Positions 1 to 10,575 of a stretch of 64,000 nucleotides of DNA are shown one piece after another. The stretch's first letter is position 1, and each line of letters begins with the position of its first letter. A program made the translations under genes and the position numbers. The stretch comes from Amblyomma americanum. Its lineage: Eukaryota > Arthropoda > Arachnida > Ixodida > Ixodidae. The notes beneath the pieces are model-generated. The model did not search any database. It worked only from the letters and a program-made list of their open reading frames with translations, and had not been told where the DNA came from. The stretch is taken from contig NC_135502.1 in NCBI RefSeq assembly GCF_052857255.1, forward strand, positions 189,793,257-189,857,256, given 5' to 3'.

Positions 1-417
1 GACAGAGGTTCAGGCATTCCCGACCTACTGCTCAAAGCCACGCGCCTGGCCGCCAGGGCTCAACTCCTGGTGGCAGGCGACATTAACAACCAACATTCGA
101 AAAAACAGCCCAAAGGGCACCAAGCTGCTGCAAACAATCGAAATCCTGGGCCTCACAATTCTTACCGATCCGAAGAAAACAGGCGGGTCAGGAATGGCGT
201 TAGCATAGATATCTCACCGGATATCTCACTCTCCAAAAACATTCGCGACGCCTGCTGGTCCAAAACAAAACACACACTGGGAAACGACAAATTCATACTA
301 GCCACGACATTGGACACGAAATTGCACAAACGGGCCCCATGCGCACCCGCATTACCGACTGGGATAGGTTCAGACGATTGCGAGTGCAGACTGGCCCCGG
401 TCAGATCAACAAGCTAA
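1..417 (+). pseudogene. AP-type endonuclease domain remnant, LINE family IA
   Basis: C-terminal half of an apurinic/apyrimidinic-type endonuclease, the enzyme that nicks target DNA for LINE insertion. Visible pieces are LLVAGDINNQHS near 68-100 (the conserved GDFN-type metal-site motif, here GDIN) and, after at least one frame change, SKNIRDACWSKTKHTLG near 230-285 with the downstream DKFILA (normally DHF-like, where the catalytic His should be; here Lys replaces it). The start is cut off by the window edge. A frameshift just after the GDIN motif and the lost His show it is inactive. Confidence 0.75.
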
Positions 418-1057
418 CGGAGTGGATCGCTGCAATCAAAGACGACATCAAGACCACCACGGTCGAGATTCCTACTGAGGAGACACATTAAACGACAGAC
501 TCTCAACTCCTCTATATGTGGGAAGCGCACGCCACCTTGCTAAATCATTGGAAGAAACAGAGACACAACAGAATCTTATTCAAGCGTATGGCGCAACTCG
601 AGCGCCAAATCGAAACATACACACTAGAATTGCAAGAGAAACAATGGGGCTAAATTTGTGATAATATGAATGGGAAAATGAGATGCAAACAGATATGCCT
701 CTTGCTCTGCTATCTGTTCAACCCGACACACAAAAAATGCACACATTGCGACCAACCCACGAGACTAATTCACCAGTATCAGAGTACAGACGCAGAGCTA
801 CTCGCCGAACTGCAAAAACGATACCTGAACACATTGCATACAGACCACCCTATCAAAATACGAGGGCCTCCACGAAGAGACCCTGGACGCGGACATAGTA
901 GATGCCGAGGTATGGTTTGCTCTGGGTCAGCTCCGTACCACCTCCGCGGCGGGACCGGAAGAAGTGTCAAACAAGACGCTAGAAACATAGACCCCAAGTC
1001 TGTCGCGGCTCTGACAGAACTAATGAACACCTACTGGAGGAAAGGCGACATGCACGG
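418..1057 (+). pseudogene. Endonuclease-RT linker of LINE family IA
   Basis: Basic, helical linker between endonuclease and RT. Readable pieces in changing frames include LLNHWKKQRHNRILFKR near 540-585, and DAEVWFALGQLRTTSAAGP near 898-955, which corresponds to the conserved segment just before RT block 1 in LINEs. The following residues (NIDPKSVAALTELMNTYW) match the usual helix that precedes the RT fingers. At least two frameshifts and several stops interrupt it. Confidence 0.65.
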
Positions 1058-2426
1058 ATGACCTTCATCCCCAATCCGGGAAAGAAACGCTCAATCAAGA
1101 ATCTGCAGCCCATCTCCCTCACGTCTTGCATCGGAAAACTCACGGAGCATGCCATCCTTAACCGATTGCAAAATTACGCGGAAGACCACGACCTACTTCC
1201 TCAAACAATGATTGACATTAGGGCTAGCTTGTCCACGCAGGACGTGATGCTCCAGCTTAAAAAGGACATGATTTATGGTTTATGGGCGTTTAACGTCCCA
1301 AAGCGACTCAGGCTGTGAAAGACGCCGTAGGGAAGGGCTCCGGAAATTTCGACCACCTGGGGTTCTTTAACGTGCACTGACATCGCACAGCAGACGGGCC
1401 TCTAGAATTTCGCCTCCATCGAAATTCGACCGCCGCGGCCGGGATCGAACCTGCGTCTTTCAGGCCAGCAGCCGAGCTCCATAAACACTCAGCCACCGCG
1501 GCGGCCTTTAAAAAGGACGTGCTGGACCCTCCACACGGGACCGGGATGAAGGCAGCGCTCGGGTTAGACATGAATAAGGCTTTCGACAACGTCTCGCACG
1601 AGGCCATCCTCACGAACATCTCTAAAATAGACCCACGAGAACGGACATTCAATTAGGTCGATCATTCCCATCCGAGCGGATTGCAGAGCTTGCATTAGTT
1701 GGTTTCAAATTGGAGCCCATTAATCTGGGCAGCCAAGGCACGCGACAAGGCTCGGTGCTCTCGCCTTACCTCTTTAACCTTGCACTCATTACACTACCGC
1801 CCAAACTCGACGCCTTGCCGGGGCTGCAGCACTCTTTATACGCGGACGACATCACCCTGTGGGTAACCACTGGGAATGACGGCCAAATTGAAGAAACCCT
1901 GCAGCAGGCAGTTGACATAATTCAAACTTACGCGTCGGGAGAGGGCCTCGAATACTCGCACTCGAAATCGGAACTGCGGGTTTTTAGGGCAAAGCCACGC
2001 GGTAGAAACGCAAACCTGACGCCGCAGACCCCTCTGAATGGATATCTGCAAGGACTTACGGTCAAGGAGGTCCAAACCATACGCATAGTGGGCATGTACA
2101 TACAGCACAATCGCAAGCACCGACACAGACTCACGGCCACGGCCAATCAGACTGTGCGGCTAATCAGACGGATCTCCAACAAAAGACGAGGCATGAAAGA
2201 GAAAGATCTATGTCAACTTGTGCATTCTTTTGTGCTGAGCAGGATCTTCTACTCTCTCCCTTACCTGAAACTGCAGCTCGCAGAAAGGAACAAGGTCGAA
2301 GTTGCAATCCGGCAGGCCTACAAGGCGGCCCTTAGCCTCCCGCACAGTACGTCCATGGAAAGCTTTCTGGTCCTTGGGGTTCACAACACACTCTCGGGGC
2401 TGTGCGAAGCGCACCTCGTTTTCTAG
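1058..2426 (+). pseudogene. Reverse transcriptase of LINE family IA, split by a SINE
   Basis: RT fingers and palm in three pieces. 1058-1260 carries the early blocks (NLQPISLTSCIGKLTEHAIL). 1522-1655 carries block A (LGLDMNKAFDNVSHEA, catalytic Asp present). 1710-2426 carries the block B segment GTRQGSVLSPYLFN and the catalytic block C LYADDIT near 1836-1856, then the thumb. The SINE at 1271-1507 sits between blocks 2 and A; removing it rejoins KKD with KKDVLD across the duplicated site. A stop and frame change near 1655 also lie between A and B. RT copies element RNA into DNA at the nicked target. The catalytic residues survive, but the protein cannot be made whole. Confidence 0.85.
1271..1507 (-). 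mobile_element. tRNA-derived SINE (subfamily b), flanked by 14-bp target duplication
   Basis: The tRNA head is at the right end: read on the minus strand, a box-A-like GGTGGCTGAGTG stretch near 1495 is followed by a B-box-like GGTTCGATCCC near 1450. The body contains the tick-SINE core (GTGCACGTTAAAGA-like, minus strand). Flanking sequences TTAAAAAGGACATG (1257-1270) and TTAAAAAGGACGTG (1508-1521) differ at one base and form the target-site duplication. Relatives of this shorter subfamily lie at 16571-16797 and 33812-34043. It is resident inside the RT of a family IA LINE and so is younger than that LINE. Confidence 0.9.
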
Positions 2427-2546
2427 CTCGGACGACTCACTCGTACGATTACGGCAAGGGCCATCCTCTACAGAGTAAAGATATGTGAACCGCTCCCATA
2501 GAGGGACTCGAAAACGCAGTTACCCACGCACATCAGGAAAGCTCTT

Positions 2547-3376
2547 TTGATTAAACCCCTACCCAGGAATATGCACCTCGCACACCACGAAGGCCGACAC
2601 ACAGCAAGGGCTCGCGCCCTACACAACAAATACGGGCGAAACGAGAATGTGGCGTACGTGGACGCAGCGGAATACCGACAAACCCAGAGAAAAGCGTTTT
2701 CACTTGTCGCGGTGAACGGGAACGGCACCCCGTTGGCGGCCGCGTCGATAGAAACCACCGCCTCCGAGACGGCGATGGGAGCGGCGAAGCCTTAGCTGTA
2801 GCGAATATAGTGGATATATTATATTCAGCGACTCCAAAACATCCATCCGCAATTTCTCGAGGGGCTGTATCACATCTACCTCACTCCGCATTCTTCAAAA
2901 CGCCCCCTTCCGATTAAAGAAGTTCAATTCATCTTGATCCCGGCACACTCGTCTGATCCAGTGAACGAGGCGGCTCACGCGCAAGCCCGAGGTTTCGTCT
3001 ACCAAGCAGTCAGCGCGCCCTCCGACCCGAATTTCACGAGGGACAGGTTCATAACATTTCATGATATGAACCTCCCCACAAATCGATATCAAAAGCGCAG
3101 GAAGTTACCTGGCGCCGAATGCAAACACGCTCCCTTCTGAATCCGGTAGTGCTTGCTCTCATGTACCCTGGCCAGTATGACCCAAACTGCCATAAATGTG
3201 GTGAAAGGGCCACATACGACCCCATTCTCTGGAACTTTGCAAATGATCCGCCTCCGGCGGAGTCGATACAGCTCCCTTCTCCTGAGCGGTATGAGGCCGT
3301 GCTGGTCAGCTCGGACCTGACATTCAATTACGGGCAATCGAGCGGGCCAATGAGGTCACCGCCAGCGATTGGCTAG
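2547..3376 (+). pseudogene. RNase H and C-terminal Cys/His segment of LINE family IA
   Basis: Follows the RT thumb. RNase H pieces are YVDAAEY near 2655 (first Asp), FSDSKTSIRNFSRG near 2821-2862 (the DS motif) and PAHSSDPVNEAAHAQARG near 2940-2994 (the final helix, usually PGHSGNEAADxLAR). Then CHKCGERATYDPILW near 3190-3235 corresponds to the C-terminal CxxC...H...C zinc segment common to this LINE group. RNase H removes the RNA strand of the hybrid. Several frame changes separate the pieces, and His/Asp changes in the last motif suggest no activity. Confidence 0.75.
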
Positions 3377-3690
3377 CGGCCATCTAGTCAGTGTCTCCTG
3401 CAACCTGCTCTCGTCGCGATAACTGCTTTACAATCCAAAAATCGACATATCGCTGCACCCCTCAGCCACGCGGAGGCATGCGGGTGGAGGCAAATTTTAG
3501 TTTAAATCTTGAGACAGGTAAGTAAGCTTCCACTTTTTAACTAATTTTGGATGAGGCAGCGTGCATTTCATGAATGAGGTACGAGTCATGTATTTATCTC
3601 TCGTGGCCACTGCCGAAGTTTTATTCAAGCGCTGTCACTTTCAAGAACAACGAGTGCTTACATGGAGGAATGCGGAAAAAAGTAAAGGTA
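3377..3690. other. Unassigned; probable 3' UTR of LINE IA and flank
   Basis: No open reading frame or RNA gene that I recognise. The first 100 bases probably belong to the LINE 3' region; no clear poly(A) tail or duplication marks the end. Confidence 0.4.
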
Positions 3691-3800
3691 TTTGAAGATA
3701 GGAAAGGATGCAGTAGCTCCCGCACCTCGACATCTTAGTGGAAGCCTCAACCGCGCCTTTAAGCATGCAAATGAAGGCGCATATGTCGTCATTCTGAACC
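3690..3800 (+). repeat. Short interspersed repeat X, copy 1
   Basis: Shares a stretch including AAGCATGCAAATGAAGG and the following CATATGTCGTC with 7325-7370, and its left part (GGAAAGGATGCAGTAG..., CATCTTAGTGG..., CTCAACCGCGCC) with 23110-23180. This looks like a low-copy interspersed repeat whose left portion resembles the right end of the tRNA SINEs. It abuts the next LINE fragment without a visible boundary. Confidence 0.5.
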
Positions 3801-4525
3801 CCTTCCACAGCACGATCGGGGAACTCGTGGAGGCCCATCGACAGGCCCAAAACGTCAGGCTGACACAAACCTCCACTAGCCTTTATATCCTACTCCCTCG
3901 GGATCAGAACACCGGCCAACGACACAACCCTCCTCCCAATTCTTCAACGCATTCACCGAGAGCTGCTCATCAAGCCGCTGCCGAGAAATATCCACCCATC
4001 CCACTATGAGCAGTGCCGCCGAGCCCATGCGAGGGCACTCCACCGAGAGCACGCCTCGGAGCCAGATTCCGTATGGGTGGACACTGCCTGAACGGGGGAT
4101 TTAGCGACCACAGCCGTGATCGAATCCTTTTCATCCGCCCTCCTCACACTACCTCTTTTCCCAGACACCGCCCCAGATGCTGCAGAGGAAAGCGCCATCC
4201 AAATTGCCATCACCCGCACAGAAGGTTGGTACCTTTTAACGGACTCTAAAAGTGTAATTCTAAATTTTGCGCGGGGCCGAGTCGACGTCCCTGCTTTTGG
4301 CATACTGGGCTCGCCCGATGCACCCCAACCACGCCTTGTTGAGCTGATATGACTCTCTGTGTACTCCGGGAATCACGAAAACGAGGCCGCCAACATTTTA
4401 GCCCGAAGTTCTTTAAACAGGGCCCAGGTGACATCGAATTGGAGATTCGCGAGGGAGGGAATGCACTTGTTCAGCGAGCTGACGCAGGCCTACAGAGCCT
4501 CGCGCCAGCTTTACCTCCGCCCGAT
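3801..4525 (+). pseudogene. RT thumb to RNase H fragment, LINE family IA copy 2
   Basis: Starts in the thumb (GELVEAHRQAQNVRLTQTS near 3818-3875, matching ELVDAHLHTQYLRLATSA of the copy at 21841-22194). RNase H follows: a DTAPDAAEE segment, then LLTDSKSVILNFARG near 4235-4275 (DS motif) and GNHENEAANILARSS near 4368-4412 (final helix). Frame changes occur near 4010, 4110 and 4350. It is a separate insertion or rearranged piece, because the order thumb-RNase H restarts after copy 1 has already passed RNase H. Confidence 0.75.
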
Positions 4526-4739
4526 CATCATCGTCATCTGCCTGACTTCGCCCACCGCAGGGCAAACGCCTCTGCCATGTCTCTCCAATTGACCCTGTCC
4601 TTTGCCATCTGTGACCACGCTATGCCTGCGAACTACTAAATCTCATCCGCCCACTTAACCTTCTGCCACCCCTTGCTACGATTGCTTTCTCTTGGAATCC
4701 ACTCCGATATCCTCAGACCAGCTGTTATTGTGCCTTGGC

Positions 4740-5245
4740 ATTACATGCCCTGCCCACACCTATTTCTTCATCTTTATTTCGACCAGAATGTCAGTAATCC
4801 GCGTTTGTTCCCTCACCCACTCTGCCTGCTTCTGCTCTCTTAACATTGCACCTATCATTTTTATTTCAATCGCTCGCTGCGTTAACCTTAAGCTGAACCC
4901 TTTCCTTAGCCACCACGATGATACTGCGAACGTGACTACGGGCAAGATACAGCTAGTGTATATCATTCTCTTGAGTTATATTGTTGAATTGACATTCAGA
5001 ATCCAATAGAACCTGTCATATGCGCTCCACACTATTCTTATTTCAATATTTATTTTACTTCCATGATCCGGATCAGCTATCACTACCTGCCCTAAGAAGA
5101 TGTATTCTTTTACCACTTCCAGCACTTCGCTGCCAATTGTGGACTGCTGTTCCCTTGCTAGACTGTTGAACATTACATTGGTTTTGTGCATCTTAATTTC
5201 TCGACCCACCGTCTTGCTCTGCCAGTCTAACTCATTGATCATGAT
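4740..5245 (-). pseudogene. RTE post-RT C-terminal domain remnant
   Basis: Two pieces. KMHKTNVMFNSLAREQQ and VKEYIFLGQVVIADPDHGS (5190-5060) match the KTKVM...EYVYLGQ block after RTE RT. TQRAIEIKMIGAMLREQKQ and VREQTRITDILVEIKMKK (4880-4760) match the TQRAMERRMLG...R.QT...DI...I...K block near the RTE C terminus. A stop separates them. Its role in the living family is unclear; it probably helps hold RNA and DNA. Confidence 0.8.
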
Positions 5246-5249
5246 TTAC

Positions 5250-6503
5250 AATTCACCTCACGGGTGACTCAGCAAGTCAATTTCATCAGCGGCTCGCAGA
5301 ATATTTCAGTTTTCTCCATTACCTCTTATCTCCTACTGTTTCCAGTTCAGGAAACCTCCTCTAAACAGGCAGTGAACAGCACCGGCGAGATCGTGTCTAC
5401 TTGCCTGACGCCTTTCCTTATATGAATTTTATCGCTGACTTTTTGGAAGATATCGTAGCTGTACAGTTGCTATATATATATCGTCCAGTATTTTAACATA
5501 AGGCCCTTCTACACCCTGACTCGAGAATGCCTGTATGAGCGCTGAGGCTCTCACTGACTCAAATGCATTCGCATAATCAATGAAGTGTATAATAGGCGTT
5601 GGTTTAATTCAGCGCACTTCTCTATAGCCTGATCGATACAGTGAACCAGATCTACTGTGGAATATTCTTTACGAAAACCTGTCTGATCATTCGGTTGATT
5701 AAAGTGTAATTACCTTTGTAAATACCTTCTAGGCAACGGACAGTTAGCTGATTGTTCTCTAATTCTTCAAGTTCTTCGTGTCTCTTTTCTTTTCAATAAG
5801 ATAATGTTTGCGTTCTTCCAAGCTTCTGATACGGTCGACGTCATAAGGCATTGCGTATAGAGGGCGGCTAGTTTTCTACCACCATCTGCCCTCCGTCCTT
5901 CGAAAGATTTGCTGTTACCTGATGCTCACCAGCTGTTTTTCCCTTTTATATTGCCCCTAAGGATTTTTTTACTTCGTCTTTCCTTACTGGCGGGATGACA
6001 CATTGCGATGCGCCACTGTCACTCTCATTAACATTCCGATTACATTGGCTACTGCATACATTTTTGTAGAACTCTTCGGCTTCTTTAACTATCTTATCCA
6101 TATTGCTAATGACACTGCCATCCATGTCTCTTAACGCATTCATCCGATTTTTACCTATACCTTGTTTCCTCTTCACTGCTTTTAGGCTACCTCTGTTATT
6201 TAAAGCATGCTCGATTCCCTCCATAATAAAAATATTTATGTCGGCTACGTTGCTATTTTTCAAGAACTTCGATAGATATGCTAGTTTTATACTGTATGTA
6301 GGATTAGACGCCCTCATGCTCTGGCGTTTTTTATTCAGATTTTGCGTCCTATGAGACAGCTTTCCTGCAACTGGTCGAACCGTCCTACCGCCTACTTCTA
6401 CTGCGCACTCCGTAATGATAGCTGTGAGATTTTCGTTAATTGTATGAACATTAGGAACGCCATTCTCAGTTAAAGATGAATAGTTGTTCTGAAGAGATAT
6501 CAT
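5250..6503 (-). pseudogene. RTE connector and reverse transcriptase remnant
   Basis: 6503-5946 is an uninterrupted 185-residue stretch holding the connector (KLSHRTQNLNKKRQSMRA; MDGSVISNMDKIVKEAEEFYK), which precedes RT in RTE. Downstream, in broken frames, come block A as HFIDYANAFESVRASAL near 5595-5535, VDTISPVLFTACLEE near 5400-5355 (normally GVRQGDTISP), and a corrupted block C that reads AADEIDLL near 5300 instead of FADDI. Loss of the catalytic Asp pair and numerous stops show it cannot copy RNA. Confidence 0.8.
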
Positions 6504-6533
6504 GAATTCCTCTAGTTTCCTTCTAACCGCTAT

Positions 6534-7045
6534 CTAATTAGTGGACTTCCTCTTCACTCTCTTCCGTTCTCTCTTCAAGCCTAAGATAAATCCAAGCCTT
6601 ATCATCCTGTGGCCCCTACAAGGAACATTTCCGAGGACGTCCACATCCTGAACTATGCTAGGTTTAGCGCGTTGTATGAAGCCAAATTCATTTTTATTTT
6701 CAACATCGGGGCTCTTCCAGGTCCATTTCCTGTTCTTCCTTTCGGGGAAGAAAATATTCTTGATCCGTAGATTATTTCTAGCTGAGAACTTTACTAATAA
6801 CCGTCTTCTCCAATTTCTAGAACACATCCCACAGTCACCTACCACATGGTCGCCAGCCTGCATCTTGCGCACCTTCGCATTGGAATCGCCGATCAGTACA
6901 GTGTACTGTGAATTTAGTGTGCTCATTGCCCTCCCCTCCCTAGATAAAAACACGTAGAACTCTGGTGCAAACTACAGACACTCTGCATTCACCCCTGGCC
7001 AAAGCCCACTATCATTCCTCATAACCACTCCTGCCTTTGCCCAGT
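6534..7045 (-). pseudogene. RTE endonuclease domain remnant
   Basis: Minus-strand reading gives SGLWPGVNAEC, a stop, FAPEFYVFLSREGRAMSTL, then VLIGDSNAKVRKMQAGDHVVG (GDFN-type motif as GDSN) and, 40 residues on, RKNRKWTWKSPDVENKNE (the conserved TW.SP.....IDF region of RTE endonucleases). The true start is not seen; similarity fades upstream of 7045. Asn at the GDxN motif is kept, but the Phe is Ser, and a stop interrupts the domain near 6972. Confidence 0.8.
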
Positions 7046-7085
7046 GCCCAGAAGCCTTAGCCTCTTCCCTCCACATTCTCTCCCC

Positions 7086-7310
7086 CTGTCCGGCGGACCC
7101 TCCCCCGCGCGGCCTTGAGAACCTCAAGACGTGGGAGGACTGGGAGAGCCTGCGGCGCACGGAGGACCAGGCTGTGCTGACCATTGCCGCTGGCCGGGTT
7201 GCTAGTGCTATGAACCTTAAGGACATAAACGCTTGAGTGCAGTGGGCTCGTGCGGGGACCCAGGGGCGTGCCCCAAATTCCTCTCCAACAATAATGTTTT
7301 TTCTCTCTTG
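7086..7310 (+). pseudogene. C-terminal end and 3' UTR of a LINE family IA copy
   Basis: A short open stretch reading LENLKTWEDWESLRRTEDQA and ending in a stop near 7226, followed by a 3' UTR with GGGACCCAGGGG and an AATAATG poly(A)-like region near 7290. The UTR resembles the reverse complement of 20985-21060 (GGGACCCAGCTGGG ... CTCAATAAAT), the 3' end of the minus-strand IA copy. It is therefore a severely 5'-truncated IA insertion next to the RTE 5' end. Confidence 0.6.
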
Positions 7311-7319
7311 GAAGCACTA

Positions 7320-7470
7320 CCGCAATTATCAGAAACATGCAAATGAAGGTACATATGTCATCGGTCCAAACCCCTGTCGCAAGATAGCCTCCAACTTGTC
7401 TGAAGCATGTAAGCTATATGCAAAGAGAAATGCTGACACCATAAAAAAAGCTGTTCGATTAACGGTTGTT
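7320..7470 (+). repeat. Short interspersed repeat X, copy 2
   Basis: Reads CATGCAAATGAAGGTACATA, then ...AACCCCTGTCGCAAGATAGC and, further on, TATGCAAAGAGAAATGCTGA. The same order of words with substitutions occurs at 23205-23345 (CTATGTCCACGG, AATCCCTGTCGCTAGCTTGA, TATGCGACGAGAAATCGCAT). No coding capacity. Confidence 0.6.
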
Positions 7471-7496
7471 CAAAATTGTGGTGAATGTTTTCGGGA

Positions 7497-7528
7497 ATAC
7501 TGCCACCACATTAAGGCGGTGGCAGTAT
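7497..7528. repeat. Perfect hairpin, 11-bp arms
   Basis: ATACTGCCACC (7497-7507) and GGTGGCAGTAT (7518-7528) are exact reverse complements around a 10-base loop. A related GATGGCAGTATCATGATG follows at about 7545. No T-run follows, so a Pol III or bacterial-type terminator is not implied. Confidence 0.7.
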
Positions 7529-7529
7529 T

Positions 7530-9918
7530 ACTATCATTTTGAAGTGATGGCAGTATCATGATGAGTGATGACATGGCTGCGATTTCATCTGCACCTTCGA
7601 TATCTGTTGCTCAAAGCAGTGTCGTCGATTTCAGCAAAGGACGCAATTTTGCGCCGCACGTCTCTTTCCACCATTAATCTGTGACGACGTGATCGTTTTT
7701 AATTTCGTTAACTAAAAAACACCTTTTCTTTAATTACACCAATTGGTTTACTTATTAATGGAGTGACATCATTCATCAGGGCATATAATTTCATAACTTT
7801 ATGACTCATTATTATTCATATTTTACACATTGACTCACCTGGAGTGATGTCATCGATAGGAAACATTTTGTAGACAAGTTTGACACAGACAACTCAGCCA
7901 TATAATGGTTACGCATTAATAAATACAAATATGACCTGGAATGTTAACGCGCCACGAAAAGGTGAGCCCAGGGAGAGATTTAAAGTTTTAGCTATGATTA
8001 TTAAGGATTATTTATGCAACAGCTTAGAGCGAACGTTAGGAGGAAACGCCGTGAGCGTTCTCACACTAATTAAGAATAGTTGAGAGAGATGTGACGTCAT
8101 ACCTTGAACTGCGGAATGAGATTGATTAAAACTGCAGTTTAATTGTGACTATTACGTTGTATTATTGTTGAAATGTCATTAAGAGAGAGTGTAAATTATT
8201 TACGCTCAAAAGAAAGCGCGGGTAATTGCTCGGGAATTGAACCAAAGACATTGTGTTGCAAGCCTTATATGCTACTCTAAGCTACTGGGGTAATTTCTTT
8301 CGACTTAGTTAATTGTGTGAATTGTTGCCAATCACGTGATCTAGTAAGCCTACTGATGTATGCTAATGCGTATATAATTATATCTCATACTTAAGAAGGA
8401 ACAGACCAAATTAATGCTGTCGCTTTATATACTTCAGGTGGAGCACAGGTGTTTCCCTAATTTTCTTCCCTTTTTGGCTGATGTTTTAGAGTATACTTAT
8501 ATCTCACATCACAGCTTCACCTTCTGTAACAAAAACGTTGCATGCGTTGCGCACGGTGCTCTCTATACCATCAGTAGAGTGCGGATTTCATAATGAGCTT
8601 GTTTAGAGTGTGCTATGCCTGCTACCAAAAGATTGCCAATTATTGACGACTTCGAAATTTCCCGGAGGAATTGTGTATCAGCTGAACAGGGCCCTTAGTG
8701 ACTCAGGAAAAAAACAGATTATAGAGCGCTCAGTTTTTGCAAGCGTGTTGTAATGTTTTAGACAGGGCAAGACATTAGGTGCAGAGGAAGAGTGAATGTC
8801 GAACCAACATATACCGAACTCGAAGGACATCAAAGAATAGTGGAATATTAGACATGTAAACATGGCAGTAGTTAAGGTGATCGGTAACGTAAAGACAAGA
8901 ATAAATGCACCCATTCTAGCGACGTATCACAGGCAGCGACGTGCCGTCTGCCGGCATCCAGGCGAAATACTGATCGGTAGGCCTTGCCAGCCCTAACCTG
9001 CTTTGCATCGAAGGAGCAGCGGATGGTTCTCTGGATGAAGCGACTGCCTATTATACAATGTGTGATATTGTAACCAATGCCGTAAAAATACAGAAATCCA
9101 ATTAATGGAAATGCACAATTGGCTTCCTGAAGTCCATAGGCAGCGAAGCGCGCAAAGCACGCCAGATAATGGCCGCCGATAGGAGTTGGTTAGATTGGCT
9201 TCACTGCATAACAGCGATGTGTCGCGAAACACCAGCACAAGAGAAAGAAGGCAACCTTCTAGCACACCTCACGTTCAGTCCGTGACGCAGGGCCGTGAGG
9301 AGAAGCGCGAATTACAGGGATGGGACTCACGATCTAATATATTGAATGACCGGAGTAAAAGGAGTTCCGTATACGACACGTAACAATGCTTTGACACAGG
9401 AGTTACAAGGGGATGATCTGTGCTCGATATTTCCAATAATTTGAGTTACCCGGGTTCGAAATGGCCGTACTAGTCTGCATTAGCACATGAATTCTGCAAT
9501 GCGAATTCTGTTGAAATTCAGAGCTGTGGAAGATAGGTCGTGGTGCTGTTTGTCGCTCTCTTGCAGATAGAGCTTAGTTGGTCGAATGGCCTAAAATTTG
9601 GGACTCGTATTTGTGCCTCAACCGCCCGCCTTTAAGCTCAGCAGAGTTCCAATGGAAGTCTTTATTTGCCCAGTTCCGCCTAAACTGTGCATGTGGCTAC
9701 AGCGAATGGCAATTTTTTATTGTTCGTAGCGCCATTGCGCTTGAAGTGCAGATAGTGTGGTCCGGAAACGACCTTGCGATAAAGATTAATGACAAGCCTG
9801 CCTCCAAGTGAATAGCCCGTAAATAGGCAAGTTGTTCAAAACTATAAGCAACAGCAAGAGCAACCGTGACTGCAGTGAATAAAGTATGCATGATAATCAT
9901 TACATCATAGCAAAATGT
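7530..9918. other. No gene recognised (AT-rich)
   Basis: Short frames only, with no family signature. It contains one tRNA-like stretch on the minus strand (8228-8302). 7560-8200 contains alternating GTGATGTCAT-like words but no clear repeat unit. Confidence 0.5.
8228..8302 (-). repeat. Degenerate tRNA-like sequence (SINE head or tRNA relic)
   Basis: The minus strand reads TAGCTTAGAGTAGCATATAA (box-A-like), then GGCTTGCAACACAATG (anticodon-arm-like) and GGTTCAATTCCCGAG (good B box). Acceptor arms do not pair convincingly and the A box is poor, so it is not called a functional tRNA gene. It may head a third, old SINE family. Confidence 0.35.
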
Positions 9919-9919
9919 A

Positions 9920-10575
9920 CAGGGCGTTTCTTATATGACTGTACAAAATTTAAAACAAAATTGGTGTTTTAAGTTAAAAGAGCGATTTTTTCAGCACAGC
10001 GTTGTCAACGGTGTGGTACATCGCAAACAGCTACAACATGCTAACAAGCAGGCTTTTTAACTGATATTTAATTGCTAAGTTTTAGTCTATTACAGTTGGG
10101 CTCGTTAATTACTGAGTGGCCTGTAGACTGCGCTAGGTAATATAAATATTATTGTTTAGAATTTCGGGGGTAACGCGGTAACCCCCGGAGTTGTAAGCGA
10201 ACAAATTTTGGCTACATCGCGCCAAAATTCATTGTCTTTCGGGAAGGTTGCAAGCAAGCAACTTCTCCAGCGCACGTAACTCGACAAATTAGCTACAATG
10301 TGTTGGTGCACACCGCCAAGGGTAACCGGGTTAGGGAAATTCTAAAAAAAATGATACAGATAATAATTGCCGTTGGCTATACGCCACTCAAAAATCAAAG
10401 GCCAAACAGTAACAGATAGAAACATAACTATTCTTTACTAATTAACCAGCCTGGTAGTTAGCACGTCTTAGGTTTTTCTGGTGTACTACACCGCTCACAA
10501 TGCTATGCCAAAAAGCGGTCTTATAACTCAATAACCCCATTTTTTAAATTGTGAAGTGTTAGTTAAAACGCCCTG
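9920..10575. mobile_element. Non-autonomous DNA transposon / MITE with TIRs
   Basis: The left end CAGGGCGTTTC (9920) and right end AAAACGCCCTG (10565-10575) are inverted. The inverted similarity extends imperfectly for about 40 bp (left ACAAAATTTAAAAC against the right-end reverse complement CACAATTTAAAAAAT). The 656-bp interior has no open frame. Ends of this CAGGGxGTTT type occur on several non-autonomous DNA elements of arthropods. I could not find a clear target duplication, so the superfamily is left open. Confidence 0.6.

Larger units (their letters stand above)
1..3376 (+). mobile_element. I-clade-like non-LTR retrotransposon (family IA, copy 1), decayed
   Basis: A LINE reading endonuclease, linker, reverse transcriptase, RNase H and a C-terminal Cys/His segment in that order on the plus strand. 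The reading frame shifts many times and contains stops, so the copy is dead. The 5' end lies outside the window. The order EN-RT-RNase H is typical of the I superclade of LINEs. The same protein family recurs at 3801-4525, 7086-7310 and, best preserved, on the minus strand at 20985-23095; comparing these copies is what makes the assignment firm. A SINE splits the RT domain at 1271-1507. The exact 3' end is not clear; protein similarity stops near 3376. Confidence 0.85.
4526..7045 (-). mobile_element. RTE-clade LINE, copy 1 (decayed, nearly full ORF2)
   Basis: On the minus strand, in order, endonuclease (7045-6534), connector (6503-5946), RT (5940-5250), C-terminal domain (5245-4740) and a 3' tail ending near 4526 with an ATC/CATCGTCATC-type run. 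A compact single-ORF layout without RNase H and a short microsatellite-like 3' tail are typical of RTE elements. The region has many stops. A 5'-truncated sister with the same 3' end lies at 17268-17770. Confidence 0.85.

Noticed and set aside
8228..8302. Functional tRNA on the minus strand
   Set aside because: Good B box but a weak A box and no convincing acceptor or anticodon pairing; listed only as tRNA-like.
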